Assembly (NCBI GenBank): GCA_017577615.1
Contig: PKRE01000001.1
Coordinates: 124,001 to 188,000 of the forward strand
DNA from: Gammaproteobacteria bacterium
Lineage (GTDB): Bacteria > Pseudomonadota > Gammaproteobacteria > Steroidobacterales > Steroidobacteraceae
Length of the DNA stretch: 64,000 bases
Direction: 5' to 3'
Position 1 is the first letter of the stretch; each line of letters starts with the position of its first letter. Shown here piece by piece: positions 27,232 through 37,035 of the stretch. Both the position numbers and the translations under genes were made by a program. The notes beneath the pieces were generated by a model that saw only the letters and a list, made by a program, of their open reading frames with translations, was not told the DNA's origin and did no database searches.

Positions 27232-27286
27232 GGGGCCTCGGACCCGCCCCTGCACCATCTTCGACCGGTCGAGTTCACCATTTCCC

Positions 27287-27631
27287 ATGCAAGCTACTGA
27301 TTCGATTGTCATTGCCCTGACCACCTGCGCAGACGACGAGACCAGCAGACGCATTGCGGAAACGCTCGTCGGCGAGCGGCTTGCTACCTGCGTCAACAGA
27401 ATCCGAGATGTGCGGTCTACTTATTACTGGGATGGTCGCCTGCAGGACGACAGCGAGGTTCTGCTGGTCATCAAGACGACCGAATCACGCTTGCCTGCCC
27501 TGCAAGAGCGACTCAAGGCCATCCACCCCTACGAATTGCCAGAGCTCGTCGTCATACCAGTCATCGGCGGGAACGAGGCGTATTTGCAATGGGTCCGAGA
27601 AGGCGTGGCGGAAAAGGGAACGAGCAAGTGA
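27287..27631 (+). CDS. cutA: CutA family divalent-cation tolerance protein
   Basis: A 114-residue small trimeric protein of the ferredoxin-like fold. It has the family pattern: I-V-I-A-L-T-T-C near the N-terminus, L-V-G-E-R-L-A-T-C-V-N, Y-Y-W-D-G-R-L, L-V-I-K-T-T and H-P-Y-E-L-P-E-L-V-V-I-P. CutA is linked genetically to copper/divalent-metal tolerance in E. coli, though its biochemical role is unsettled. The last bases overlap the dsbD start (GTGA), the same cutA-dsbD linkage seen in other gammaproteobacteria. Confidence 0.95.
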   Translation: MQATDSIVIALTTCADDETSRRIAETLVGERLATCVNRIRDVRSTYYWDGRLQDDSEVLLVIKTTESRLPALQERLKAIHPYELPELVVIPVIGGNEAYLQWVREGVAEKGTSK

Positions 27632-29913
27632 GCAAAGAACGGGAGAGCCGGCTTGCGGCTTGGAGGCTTGGCGCTTGGAGCCCGGAGCTTGGGGCCGGAT
27701 TCGTCGCCCTGCTGCTGGCGTGCCTATCCTTGGCCTATCAGCCTGCCCGAGGCGCCGACGACTTCCTGCCGCCGCAAGAAGCCTACAAGTACACGGTGCG
27801 GGCGACTGACGATCAGATCGTCGTGACCTGGACGATCGCGCCTGGATACTACTTATACAAAGACAAGATGGCCGTGGCCTCCGCGCTCGAGGGGGTGCAG
27901 CTCGGCGAGCCGGCGTGGCCTCGCGGCGAGGACCACGAAGACGAGTTTTTCGGCCGGCAGGAAATTTATCGCGGCAGCATTGACGTGCCGGTGCCTGTGT
28001 TAGCGACCGGGACCAGGCCGAGGATCTTGCCCATCGAGCTCAAGCTGCAAGGATGCGCCGATGCCGGGCTCTGCTATCCACCTATGAGGTGGAAGACGGA
28101 GGTCACTCTGCCGGCACCTGCACGTACGTCTCTGGTCAGCACAGTCCGGAGCTTCCTGCCGAGCGCGGGCCGCTCGCGCCAGGACGAGTTTTTGCCGCCC
28201 GACGAAGCCTTCCGCTTCAGCGCGAGCGTGCCACAGCCGGACGCCGTGACGCTCACCTGGGTGATCGCCGACGATTACTACCTATATAAGGATCGTATCC
28301 ACGTCGCGACGGGCAGCACGGACGTGCAGCTCGGCCAGCTCTTGCTGCCAAAGGGCAGGCGAAAGCACGATGAGTTCTTCGGCGACGTCGAGGTGTACTA
28401 CGAGCTCGTCGAAGCGACCTTGCCGATCGCACGGCCTGCGGGCTCGAACCGGACGCTCGACCTGACGGTCACCTATCAAGGTTGCGCCGAGGCAGGTCTC
28501 TGCTACAACCCGATCACGAAGACCATTTCGCTTGACTTGCCGCCGACGAACGTCGCGACCTCCTTGCCGGGCACTGGGCAGTCATCGACCGGCGCTCCGC
28601 TCGCCGAACAGGATCGTCTTGCTGCCTTGATTCGTGAAGGTCATCCTGCGCTCGTGCTGGCCACCTTCTTCGGCTTAGGTGTGCTGCTGTCGCTCACGCC
28701 GTGCGTTCTGCCGATGATTCCGATTCTCTCCGGCATCATCGTCGGACAAGGAGCGAAGGTCACCCCCGGCCGAGGCTTCGCACTGGCGTTCACCTACGTC
28801 CAGGGCATGGCACTGACCTACGCTGCCGCCGGCGCCGTGTTCGTGTTGGCGTTCAAGCAGGCGCCGCAGGCATTTTTCCAGCAACCCTGGATCGTCGCGC
28901 TCTTCGCGGCGCTCTTCGTCGTGCTCGCTCTTGCGATGTTCGGCGTGTTCACGCTGCAGATGCCAAGCGCTCTGCAAACCCGCTTGACGAACGTGAGCAA
29001 CCGACAGAAGGCGGGAACGTTCGCGGGGACGTTCGTGATGGGCGCCTTGTCCGCGCTCATCGTGACCGCGTGCGTCGCACCAGCGATCATCGCAGCCCTG
29101 TCGGTGATCAGCCATTCCGGCCAGATCGCGCGTGGCGCCGGCGCGCTGTACGCCACGGGCCTAGGCATGGGCGTGCCACTGCTTCTCGTTGGGGCATCGG
29201 CTGGATCGCTGCTGCCGAAGGTCGGTCCGTGGATGGACACCATCAAGTCCCTGTTCGGCGTGCTGTTTCTCGGTGTCGCGATCTACCTGCTCGATCCCCT
29301 CCTGCCGCCTGCCTTGTCGATGTTCCTATGGGCAGCACTCGCCCTGATCACGGGTTACTGGATATTCTCGCTGAAGAAGACCGACGGCACTCCGGCTGCC
29401 GCACCGGTGCGGGCCGTCGGCCTGATGGCCGTCTGCTACGGTGTGCTGCTGCTTGTCGGGGCCGCCTCGGGCAGCGAAGACCCGTTGCAGCCGCTCGACC
29501 GGATCCGTGTAGATGCGATGGGCGGTGCAGCACCGCCGCAAGCGGGCTTGAGCTTTCGCACGATCAAAACCGTCGAGGATCTCGAGCGCGAGCTGGCGGC
29601 TGCCAGCGCGGCGGGCCGGCCGGTGATGCTCGACTTCTATGCCGATTGGTGTGTGTCGTGCAAGGAAATGGAAAAGTACACCTTTCCAGACCCAACGGTG
29701 CAGGCTGCGCTCTCCGAGGCGGTGCTTCTCAAGGCCGACGTCACGAAGAACGACGCCGATGATCAGGCGTTGCTGAAACGATTCGAGATCTTCGGACCGC
29801 CTACCATTGCCTTTTTTGGGCCTGACGGCAAGGAGCGAAAGAGCTTTCGTTTGGTGGGCTTCTCACCGCCAGAGAAGTTCCGCGATCACGTCGTTGCAGC
29901 GTTCGCTTCGTAA
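27628..29913 (+). CDS. dsbD: thiol:disulfide interchange protein DsbD with duplicated alpha domain
   Basis: A 761-residue inner-membrane reductase that passes electrons from cytoplasmic thioredoxin to periplasmic thiol proteins. After a signal segment come two tandem DsbD-alpha domains (about 45-175 and 187-320), each with its own redox pair (G-C-A-D-A-G-L-C-Y and G-C-A-E-A-G-L-C-Y). The beta membrane domain (about 345-605) has cysteines in L-T-P-C-V-L-P and T-A-C-V-A-P. The C-terminal thioredoxin-like gamma domain carries C-V-S-C at 675-678. E. coli DsbD is about 565 residues with one alpha domain. The GTG start overlaps the cutA stop, with AAAAGGGA upstream. It is followed by a TlpA-like gene that could receive its electrons. 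Confidence 0.95.
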   Translation: MSKERESRLAAWRLGAWSPELGAGFVALLLACLSLAYQPARGADDFLPPQEAYKYTVRATDDQIVVTWTIAPGYYLYKDKMAVASALEGVQLGEPAWPRGEDHEDEFFGRQEIYRGSIDVPVPVLATGTRPRILPIELKLQGCADAGLCYPPMRWKTEVTLPAPARTSLVSTVRSFLPSAGRSRQDEFLPPDEAFRFSASVPQPDAVTLTWVIADDYYLYKDRIHVATGSTDVQLGQLLLPKGRRKHDEFFGDVEVYYELVEATLPIARPAGSNRTLDLTVTYQGCAEAGLCYNPITKTISLDLPPTNVATSLPGTGQSSTGAPLAEQDRLAALIREGHPALVLATFFGLGVLLSLTPCVLPMIPILSGIIVGQGAKVTPGRGFALAFTYVQGMALTYAAAGAVFVLAFKQAPQAFFQQPWIVALFAALFVVLALAMFGVFTLQMPSALQTRLTNVSNRQKAGTFAGTFVMGALSALIVTACVAPAIIAALSVISHSGQIARGAGALYATGLGMGVPLLLVGASAGSLLPKVGPWMDTIKSLFGVLFLGVAIYLLDPLLPPALSMFLWAALALITGYWIFSLKKTDGTPAAAPVRAVGLMAVCYGVLLLVGAASGSEDPLQPLDRIRVDAMGGAAPPQAGLSFRTIKTVEDLERELAAASAAGRPVMLDFYADWCVSCKEMEKYTFPDPTVQAALSEAVLLKADVTKNDADDQALLKRFEIFGPPTIAFFGPDGKERKSFRLVGFSPPEKFRDHVVAAFAS

Positions 29914-29920
29914 CCGTCAG

Positions 29921-29946
29921 CGCCGCCGCACTGACAGGCGGCGGCG
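29921..29946 (+). terminator. hairpin after dsbD
   Basis: CGCCGCCGC and GCGGCGGCG flank an 8-base loop eight bases after the dsbD stop. The following sequence is only weakly T-rich, so it is a probable but imperfect intrinsic terminator. Confidence 0.6.
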
Positions 29947-30012
29947 TTGCATTCACGGTGGATCGCCGCTCTGGTCTCAGTACACTGATATGATTTCCTC
30001 GCACTCGACACC

Positions 30013-30687
30013 ATGAGATCTCTTGTCTACGTCGTCGTGTCGTTGCTTGCCGGCGCGACCGGCTTTTTTATCTATCGCCAAGCGATCGGGCCGCACGTAG
30101 CGGATCACGTCGCGAGCTCCTCTGCCTCGGCGAGACAGCCTGCCGACTCGTCCTCAGCGGACGCTGCTGCTTGGGAAGCGCCGAGCGAGCTGCCGGACTT
30201 CACTCTCGTCGATCGCGAGGGAGTATCACGCTCGATCCGCAGCTGGCCGAACAAGTCGCTCATCGTGAATTTCTGGGCAACATGGTGCGCACCGTGTCGA
30301 CGTGAAATCCCGTTGCTGAAGCAGATCCAAGAAGAGCACGGGGATGAAGGATTTCAGGTCGTCGGCATCGCGGTCGATTTCCGCGAGGATGTGCTCGAAT
30401 ACGCGGAGGAGATGGGCATCAACTATCCGCTGCTCATCGGCGAGCAGGACGCGCTGGATGCGGCACGAGCGTTCGGGCTGACCACCGCTGCGCTGCCGTT
30501 CACGGTCTTCACCGACGCCCAGTCGCGCATCATCTTGAGCCACCTCGGCGAGGTCACGGAGGCCGAGTCGAAAATCCTCCTCGATGTCGTTCGTCGCGTG
30601 AACGCCGGCGAGCTGACTCCTGCCGCGGCGCGAGCCGTTGCGGCCAAGCAACTGGCAGCGCTTGAAGAAGCCGAACCGGCGGCTTGA
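30013..30687 (+). CDS. TlpA/ResA-type membrane-anchored thioredoxin
   Basis: A 224-residue periplasmic redox protein anchored by an N-terminal hydrophobic segment (about residues 3-20). After a low-complexity Ser/Ala linker, the thioredoxin fold has N-F-W-A-T-W-C-A-P-C-R-R-E-I-P near residue 90 and the cis-proline region T-T-A-A-L-P-F-T-V-F. Such proteins reduce cytochrome c apoproteins or other periplasmic dithiols and are usually kept reduced by DsbD, whose gene is immediately upstream. That link fits the window, which encodes two large secreted diheme cytochromes. Exact partner unknown. Confidence 0.88.
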   Translation: MRSLVYVVVSLLAGATGFFIYRQAIGPHVADHVASSSASARQPADSSSADAAAWEAPSELPDFTLVDREGVSRSIRSWPNKSLIVNFWATWCAPCRREIPLLKQIQEEHGDEGFQVVGIAVDFREDVLEYAEEMGINYPLLIGEQDALDAARAFGLTTAALPFTVFTDAQSRIILSHLGEVTEAESKILLDVVRRVNAGELTPAAARAVAAKQLAALEEAEPAA

Positions 30688-30823
30688 TGTTGCGTTTTCA
30701 CTGTCGTGTCAGACTGCTCCGCCAGCGACGAGCTGCAGTAAACTATCGCCAAAAAGCGCGAAATGTGATTAGACTTGCGGCCATCTTGCACAATTGGGTC
30801 GAAAGAGCGGCCGCGGCTCTCAT

Positions 30824-31285
30824 ATGGCGCACCTGTTACTGCTCAATGGTCCTAACCTCAACCTGCTCGGTAAGCGGGAGCCGGGTCTCTATGGGGCAGT
30901 GACGCTCGAAACCATCGTGGCGCGGGCCTCAGCGTTGGCGGCAGAGTTCGGCCACCGGCTGTCCGCGTTCCAAAGCAACTCCGAAGCAGAGCTGATCCTC
31001 AAGATCCATGAAGCGCCCGCCACCCACGTCGCCTTCATCATCTTCAACCCTGCGGCGTTTACTCATACGAGCGTGGCGCTGCGCGATGCCTTACTCGCCG
31101 TGAAGATCCCATTCATTGAAGTTCATCTGAGCAACGTGCAGGCGCGCGAGCCGTTCCGACATCATTCCTATTTCTCCGATATCGCGGCCGGCACGATCAC
31201 AGGATTCGGGGCGATCGGATACGAGCTTGCCGTGCGCGCGGCGGCTCAGCTGCTCGCGCAGGCGCCTTCGGCAGAACAGTCATGA
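30824..31285 (+). CDS. aroQ: 3-dehydroquinate dehydratase, type II
   Basis: A 153-residue dodecameric enzyme of the shikimate pathway that dehydrates 3-dehydroquinate to 3-dehydroshikimate. It has L-N-G-P-N-L-N-L-L-G-K-R-E-P-G-L-Y-G with the catalytic lid arginine and tyrosine, Q-S-N-S-E, T-H-T-S-V-A-L-R-D-A and the E-V-H-L-S-N and F-R-H-H-S-Y blocks with the catalytic histidine. The usual N-P-G-A-Y-T-H-T reads N-P-A-A-F-T-H-T here, a mild change. ATG at 30824 is the family start; the ribosome site is weak. It is followed by accB-accC, a common gammaproteobacterial order. Confidence 0.95.
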   Translation: MAHLLLLNGPNLNLLGKREPGLYGAVTLETIVARASALAAEFGHRLSAFQSNSEAELILKIHEAPATHVAFIIFNPAAFTHTSVALRDALLAVKIPFIEVHLSNVQAREPFRHHSYFSDIAAGTITGFGAIGYELAVRAAAQLLAQAPSAEQS

Positions 31286-31401
31286 TGCTGCACGCATGGT
31301 CATAGCTGCGTGAGGCGTTCCCAAAGTCGAGTTATCACCGCTGTTTTGATCGTCCGGTAGACCGCAGGGCGTCATGGCGGAAAAGAACAAGAGGATGCTG
31401 C

Positions 31402-31881
31402 ATGGACATACGAAAAGTTAAGAAGCTGATCGAACTGCTCGAAGAGTCGGGCATCGCCGAGATCGAGATCAGCGAAGGCGAAGAATCGGTTCGCATCAGC
31501 CGCTATCCGAAGGGAAGCGTTGTCCCGCAGGCGCCCACTGTGCACTACACTAGCGCGCCGGCGGCCGCGCCGACGCCTCCGGCGCAAACACCTGGTGAGC
31601 CGACCTCGCAAGCGACCCCATCGGCGCCGCCGGTGGCTCCAAGAGCCGAGCACACAGTGACCGCGCCGATGGTCGGTACTTTCTATGCCGCTCCCAGCCC
31701 GGGCGCAAAGCCATTCGTCGAGATCGGCAGCGAAGTCAATGTCGGCGACACGCTGTGCATCATCGAAGCGATGAAGATGATGAACCAAATCGAATCGGAC
31801 AAAGCCGGTCGTGTCACAGCCATCCTGGTCAAGAACGGCGATCCGGTCGAATTTGGGCAGCCGTTGTTCATCATTGAGTAG
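31402..31881 (+). CDS. accB: biotin carboxyl carrier protein of acetyl-CoA carboxylase
   Basis: A 159-residue carrier that shuttles carboxybiotin between AccC and the AccAD transferase in the first committed step of fatty acid synthesis. The N-terminal helix-rich part (1-35) is followed by an Ala/Pro-rich linker (about 40-82) and the biotinyl domain, with the biotinylated lysine at 125 in E-A-M-K-M-M. It also has the T-V-T-A-P-M-V-G-T-F-Y start of the domain, including the thumb region. accC follows after 119 bases, longer than the usual tight spacing. Confidence 0.97.
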   Translation: MDIRKVKKLIELLEESGIAEIEISEGEESVRISRYPKGSVVPQAPTVHYTSAPAAAPTPPAQTPGEPTSQATPSAPPVAPRAEHTVTAPMVGTFYAAPSPGAKPFVEIGSEVNVGDTLCIIEAMKMMNQIESDKAGRVTAILVKNGDPVEFGQPLFIIE

Positions 31882-32000
31882 CCGAGCTGCTGGGCTCTGG
31901 ACTGCCGCGCTCTGGACAATACGGCCAGAGCACCTGCGATTGCGCCTCCTCTTTCGCCAGAGCTCAGAGCCCGAAACCAAGCAGCCCTAAGAAACAGAAC

Positions 32001-33344
<1,344 letters not shown>

Positions 33345-33366
33345 GGAAGCAGACCGCTCGGCCGCC

Positions 33367-34263
33367 ATGCCTTTCCTGCAAGTCACGTTGACCATAGGTT
33401 CGGCGGACCCTGCGCCGTTCGAAGAAGCGCTGTTTGCGGCCGGTGCGAGCTCGCTGACGTTCGAAGATGCCGAGGACACGCCGGTGTTGGAGCCAACTCC
33501 CGGCACGACGCCGCTCTGGCCGAAGGTACGTATCAAAGCCCTTTTCGACCCGAGCGTGGCGCATGCCGACATCCGCGCTGCGCTGCATGCAGTGGCCGGC
33601 GACGCCGTGCCCGAGCTAACGTTCGAGGTGCTCGAAGATCGTATATGGGAGCGCGAATGGTTGAAGGATTTTCGACCGATGCGCTTCGGAGATCGGCTGT
33701 GGGTTTGCCCTGGGGGGCAGCTTCCTCCGGATCGGGACCCCGACGATGAATCACATGTCACGGTCTTCCTCGACCCGGGACTTGCGTTCGGCACCGGCAC
33801 TCATCCGACCACGGCGCTCTGCTTGGAATGGCTCGATAGGGCGCCGCTCGTAGACAAACGCGTGCTGGACTACGGCTGCGGGTCGGGCATCCTAGCCATC
33901 GCGGCCCTCAAGCTCGGCGCGCTGGAGGCGCTCGCCGTCGATATCGACGACCAGGCGCTCATTGCGACCCGCGATAACGCTGCGCGCAACGACGTTGCTG
34001 GCCGCTTACGTGTCGGTGGTGTCGAAGCAGTCCGCGACTTTACGCCGGACGTCGTGCTCGCCAACATTCTTGCCGAGCCGCTGTGCGGGCTGGCATCGCG
34101 CTTTGCGGAGCTGCTGGCGCCGGGCGGAAGGCTGGTGCTCTCCGGCATTCTGGTCAGTCAAGCAGCGCAAGTAGCCGAGCGCTATGCGCCGTGGTTCGAT
34201 ATCTCCCTCGCGGCACTGCGCGAAGACTGGGTGCGCCTAGATGGTGTGCGTCGCGCCTCCTGA
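33367..34263 (+). CDS. prmA: ribosomal protein L11 methyltransferase
   Basis: A 298-residue SAM-dependent methyltransferase that trimethylates ribosomal protein L11. The N-terminal L11-recognition domain (about 1-75) has the family E-E-A-L-F-A-A-G-A-S-S-L-T-F-E-D pattern. The methyltransferase domain contains F-G-T-G-T-H-P-T-T, motif I D-Y-G-C-G-S-G-I-L-A-I-A-A, and the catalytic-region N-I-L-A-E-P-L. It starts 22 bases after accC and ends three bases before the next gene, so it is part of the same transcription unit. Confidence 0.97.
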   Translation: MPFLQVTLTIGSADPAPFEEALFAAGASSLTFEDAEDTPVLEPTPGTTPLWPKVRIKALFDPSVAHADIRAALHAVAGDAVPELTFEVLEDRIWEREWLKDFRPMRFGDRLWVCPGGQLPPDRDPDDESHVTVFLDPGLAFGTGTHPTTALCLEWLDRAPLVDKRVLDYGCGSGILAIAALKLGALEALAVDIDDQALIATRDNAARNDVAGRLRVGGVEAVRDFTPDVVLANILAEPLCGLASRFAELLAPGGRLVLSGILVSQAAQVAERYAPWFDISLAALREDWVRLDGVRRAS

Positions 34264-34266
34264 TCC

Positions 34267-35388
34267 ATGCTGACCCAATGTCCCAACTGTCGAACCATCT
34301 TTCGCGTCACACGCGAGATTCTGCGTGTAGCGGATGGCCAGGTGCGTTGCGGTCGCTGTCAGCGCCAATTCGACGCGCTCGAACGACTCATCGAAGAAAG
34401 CGAGGACGTTCAATCTGACGCTGCGCGCGGCGAGCACGCAAGCGCGTCGTCCGAACACATCGAGGTCGAAGAGCCGGCCACTCATGAAGAGATCACGATG
34501 GAAGGCCGGCACATCGAGATCAGCGGCACGTACCGCGTGTCCGATCGCTTCGGCAACACCTCTGAGCTCAAACGAGAAACGACCGAGGAATGGGTCGAGA
34601 TCGAGGACGAGGATGGCGACGTCGACGTCGTCGCGGGTGAGGAGGCGACAGACGACTCTGCAGAGACTGCACAGGCGGGGCCGCTGGACACCACGCCAGA
34701 GGAACCGCTTCGCAGCGTCGAGCGCATCGAGGCACGAAAGCGCGAAAGCCTCGACGAGACGCGGATGCCTGTAACGCCCGCGACGGAGTCGCCGCGCGTT
34801 GCGCGGTCACGCACGCGCATTGCAGACAACGATACAAGCGACGAGCTGGATCTGTTGACGCCACCTCCGCGCCGACAATCGATCATCTGGAAGATCCTCG
34901 TCGCACCGCTGGTGCTGCTGTTGATCGCACAATGGGCCCATCACCATCGTGCCACGCTTGCGCGACATCCGACCATTGGCCCGCTCGTTCTCGAGGTCTA
35001 CCGTAATCTCGGGATCACACTCACGCCCAGCTGGGACTTGCATGCCTATCAGCTTCGCCAATGGGGCGTGATGTCCGATCCAAACGCTCCCGGGACGTTG
35101 CGTGTGCGCGCCAGCATTACCAATCTGGCCGATTTTCCGCAGCCCTACCCCCTCTTGAAGCTCGTGCTGGAAGACCGCTGGGGCGAACAGGTCGGTGCCC
35201 GCGAGTTCGAGCCCGGTGAGTACCTGGATCCGACGGTCGCCCCGGACCGCCTGCTCGCGCCTGGGCAGCAAGCGAACGCCACCATCACAATCATGGATCC
35301 CGGTCCAGACGCTGATGGCTTTCATTTCGACGTCTGCCTGCCCGGAAGCAACAGAACCGTATGCGCGAGAGAAGTGCCGCGGCGCTAG
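34267..35388 (+). CDS. zinc-ribbon and DUF3426 domain membrane protein
   Basis: A 373-residue protein with an N-terminal MJ0042-type zinc finger (cysteines 5, 8, 28 and 31 in C-P-N-C...C-G-R-C), a long acidic, low-complexity middle, one transmembrane segment near 208-222, and a C-terminal DUF3426 domain (about 225-370) expected in the periplasm. The gene regularly sits between prmA and dusB in gammaproteobacteria, as here. No biochemical function is established. The layout, with a cytoplasmic metal-binding finger and a periplasmic beta-rich domain, suggests a sensory or scaffolding role, which is speculation. Confidence 0.88.
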   Translation: MLTQCPNCRTIFRVTREILRVADGQVRCGRCQRQFDALERLIEESEDVQSDAARGEHASASSEHIEVEEPATHEEITMEGRHIEISGTYRVSDRFGNTSELKRETTEEWVEIEDEDGDVDVVAGEEATDDSAETAQAGPLDTTPEEPLRSVERIEARKRESLDETRMPVTPATESPRVARSRTRIADNDTSDELDLLTPPPRRQSIIWKILVAPLVLLLIAQWAHHHRATLARHPTIGPLVLEVYRNLGITLTPSWDLHAYQLRQWGVMSDPNAPGTLRVRASITNLADFPQPYPLLKLVLEDRWGEQVGAREFEPGEYLDPTVAPDRLLAPGQQANATITIMDPGPDADGFHFDVCLPGSNRTVCAREVPRR

Positions 35389-35553
35389 CGCGGGCTCTGA
35401 GCGACTGGGTATCGGCGCGAGTGTCGGAAACACACGTCGGATTGCTGACGTCCTAAGCGGACCGCGGCGCCGGTGACCTGGAGGCGTGAGGTCCCTGTCC
35501 ATTACACTGCGCTCCTCTGTGTATCGGCCAGTACCCAGAGCCCAGCCAGTCTC

Positions 35554-36552
35554 ATGCTTCGTATCGGCACCTATACTCTTCCGAACAACCTCGCGCTCGC
35601 CCCGATGGCAGGCGTGACCGACCTGCCCTTTCGCTTGCTGTGCAGGCGTATGGGCGCGGCGATTGCGCCGGGGGAGATGCTCACGAGCGACGTTCGCCTC
35701 TGGCACTCGCGGAAGTCCAGGCGACGCATGGACCACAGCGGCGAGCCGGAGCCGCGTATCGTGCAGATCGCCGGCAGTGACCCTGCGATGATGGCCGAAG
35801 CCGCCAAGCGCAATGTCGATGCAGGGGCACAGATCATCGACATCAACATGGGCTGTCCCGCGAAGAAGGTGTGCAACAAGGCCGCGGGCTCAGCCCTCAT
35901 GCGCGATGAGGCGCTCGTGCGTCGGATCCTCGAGGCTGTCGTCAAGTCCGTCGACGTCCCGGTGACGCTCAAGATGCGCACTGGATGGGATCCTGCAAAT
36001 CGCAACGCGGTGACCATTGCGCGCATGGCGGAAGACATCGGCATCCAGGCCCTCGCGGTTCATGGGCGCACGCGTGCCTGCATGTTCCGCGGAGCGGTTG
36101 AGTACGAAACGATCGCCAAAGTCAAGAGCGCTGTCTCGATTCCCGTTTTCGTCAATGGCGACATCGACTCAGCGCACAAAGCGAAGTTTGTGCTTGAACA
36201 AACGGGCGCAGATGGAGTGATGATCGGGCGCGCTGCGCAAGGCCGACCTTGGATCTTTCGCGAGGTTGAGGTATTTCTAGCGCACGGCGAAGTGGTCGCA
36301 GAGCCTCCGTTGGCGGAGGTCCGTGATATCATGCTCGCCCATTTGCGCGATCTGTATACTTTCTATGGGGAAGAGGTCGGGGTCCGGATCGCGCGCAAGC
36401 ACATCGATTGGTACGCGAAAGGTCGCGCGCACGCGCAAGCTTTTCGTCGTGCCGTCATGCAAGCAGAAGACGCGTACACACAGCTCGAGCGCGCGCGTGC
36501 CTATTTCGACGCGCTCGCGCACGAACAGAGCGTGCTGATCAGTGCGGCGTGA
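35554..36552 (+). CDS. dusB: tRNA-dihydrouridine synthase B
   Basis: A 332-residue FMN-dependent enzyme that reduces uridine to dihydrouridine in the tRNA D-loop. It has L-A-P-M-A-G-V-T-D-L-P-F-R at the barrel start, I-D-I-N-M-G-C-P-A-K-K-V with the catalytic cysteine, K-M-R-T-G-W-D, H-G-R-T-R and G-V-M-I-G-R-A-A-Q-G-R-P-W. The start at 35554 (M-L-R-I-G-T-Y) fits the family; an upstream in-frame ATG lacks conservation. fis follows after 33 bases, the conserved dusB-fis operon. Confidence 0.97.
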   Translation: MLRIGTYTLPNNLALAPMAGVTDLPFRLLCRRMGAAIAPGEMLTSDVRLWHSRKSRRRMDHSGEPEPRIVQIAGSDPAMMAEAAKRNVDAGAQIIDINMGCPAKKVCNKAAGSALMRDEALVRRILEAVVKSVDVPVTLKMRTGWDPANRNAVTIARMAEDIGIQALAVHGRTRACMFRGAVEYETIAKVKSAVSIPVFVNGDIDSAHKAKFVLEQTGADGVMIGRAAQGRPWIFREVEVFLAHGEVVAEPPLAEVRDIMLAHLRDLYTFYGEEVGVRIARKHIDWYAKGRAHAQAFRRAVMQAEDAYTQLERARAYFDALAHEQSVLISAA

Positions 36553-36585
36553 CTGCGCACTGCTGTCGAGTTGATCGGAGAGCCC

Positions 36586-36876
36586 ATGGCGTCCAGAAAA
36601 AAAACGAGAGCTCGTCGAGAGCCGATCGTGAAACCCGCCGCGCGCACCATGCCTTTGCGCACCATGTGCGAGCAAGCTCTCCAAGAGTACTTTGCCACGC
36701 TCAACGGGCATAAGCCCGGTCAGCTGTACGATCTGGTCATGCGCGAGGTCGAGGCGCCGCTCTTCAAAGCCGTGCTCGATTATGCGGAAGGCAATCAAAG
36801 CCGCGCTGCAGCGATCCTCGGCATCAATCGCGGCACGCTCAGAAAGAAGCTCAAGGCCTACGGTCTTAACAACTAG
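36586..36876 (+). CDS. fis: nucleoid-associated protein Fis
   Basis: A 96-residue DNA-bending protein that controls rRNA promoters, recombination and chromosome structure. The C-terminal half matches E. coli Fis closely (L-Y-D-L-V-M-R-E-V-E, then G-N-Q-S-R-A-A-A-I-L-G-I-N-R-G-T-L-R-K-K-L), including the recognition helix. The N-terminal arm is basic (A-S-R-K-K-T-R-A-R-R), unlike the E. coli arm. ATG at 36586 has GGAG five bases upstream and is preferred over an in-frame TTG 15 bases earlier. In E. coli the dusB-fis operon is growth-rate controlled. Confidence 0.96.
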   Translation: MASRKKTRARREPIVKPAARTMPLRTMCEQALQEYFATLNGHKPGQLYDLVMREVEAPLFKAVLDYAEGNQSRAAAILGINRGTLRKKLKAYGLNN

Positions 36877-37035
36877 ACGCAATCGAGCAGACACAACCAA
36901 AACTTGGATGCGGGCAGGATCATCATCGCCTATCCTTGGAGATCGGGATAAATGCGCTGATCGGCTCCTGCTCATCTCACGTCTCTGCCGGTGCGCACGG
37001 CTTCGCCATCTGATATTGCGACACTTCACCTCCCT

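Noticed and set aside
31286..31401. Possible riboswitch or leader upstream of accB
   Set aside because: The gap is short and I saw no conserved aptamer-like stems, only a likely promoter region.
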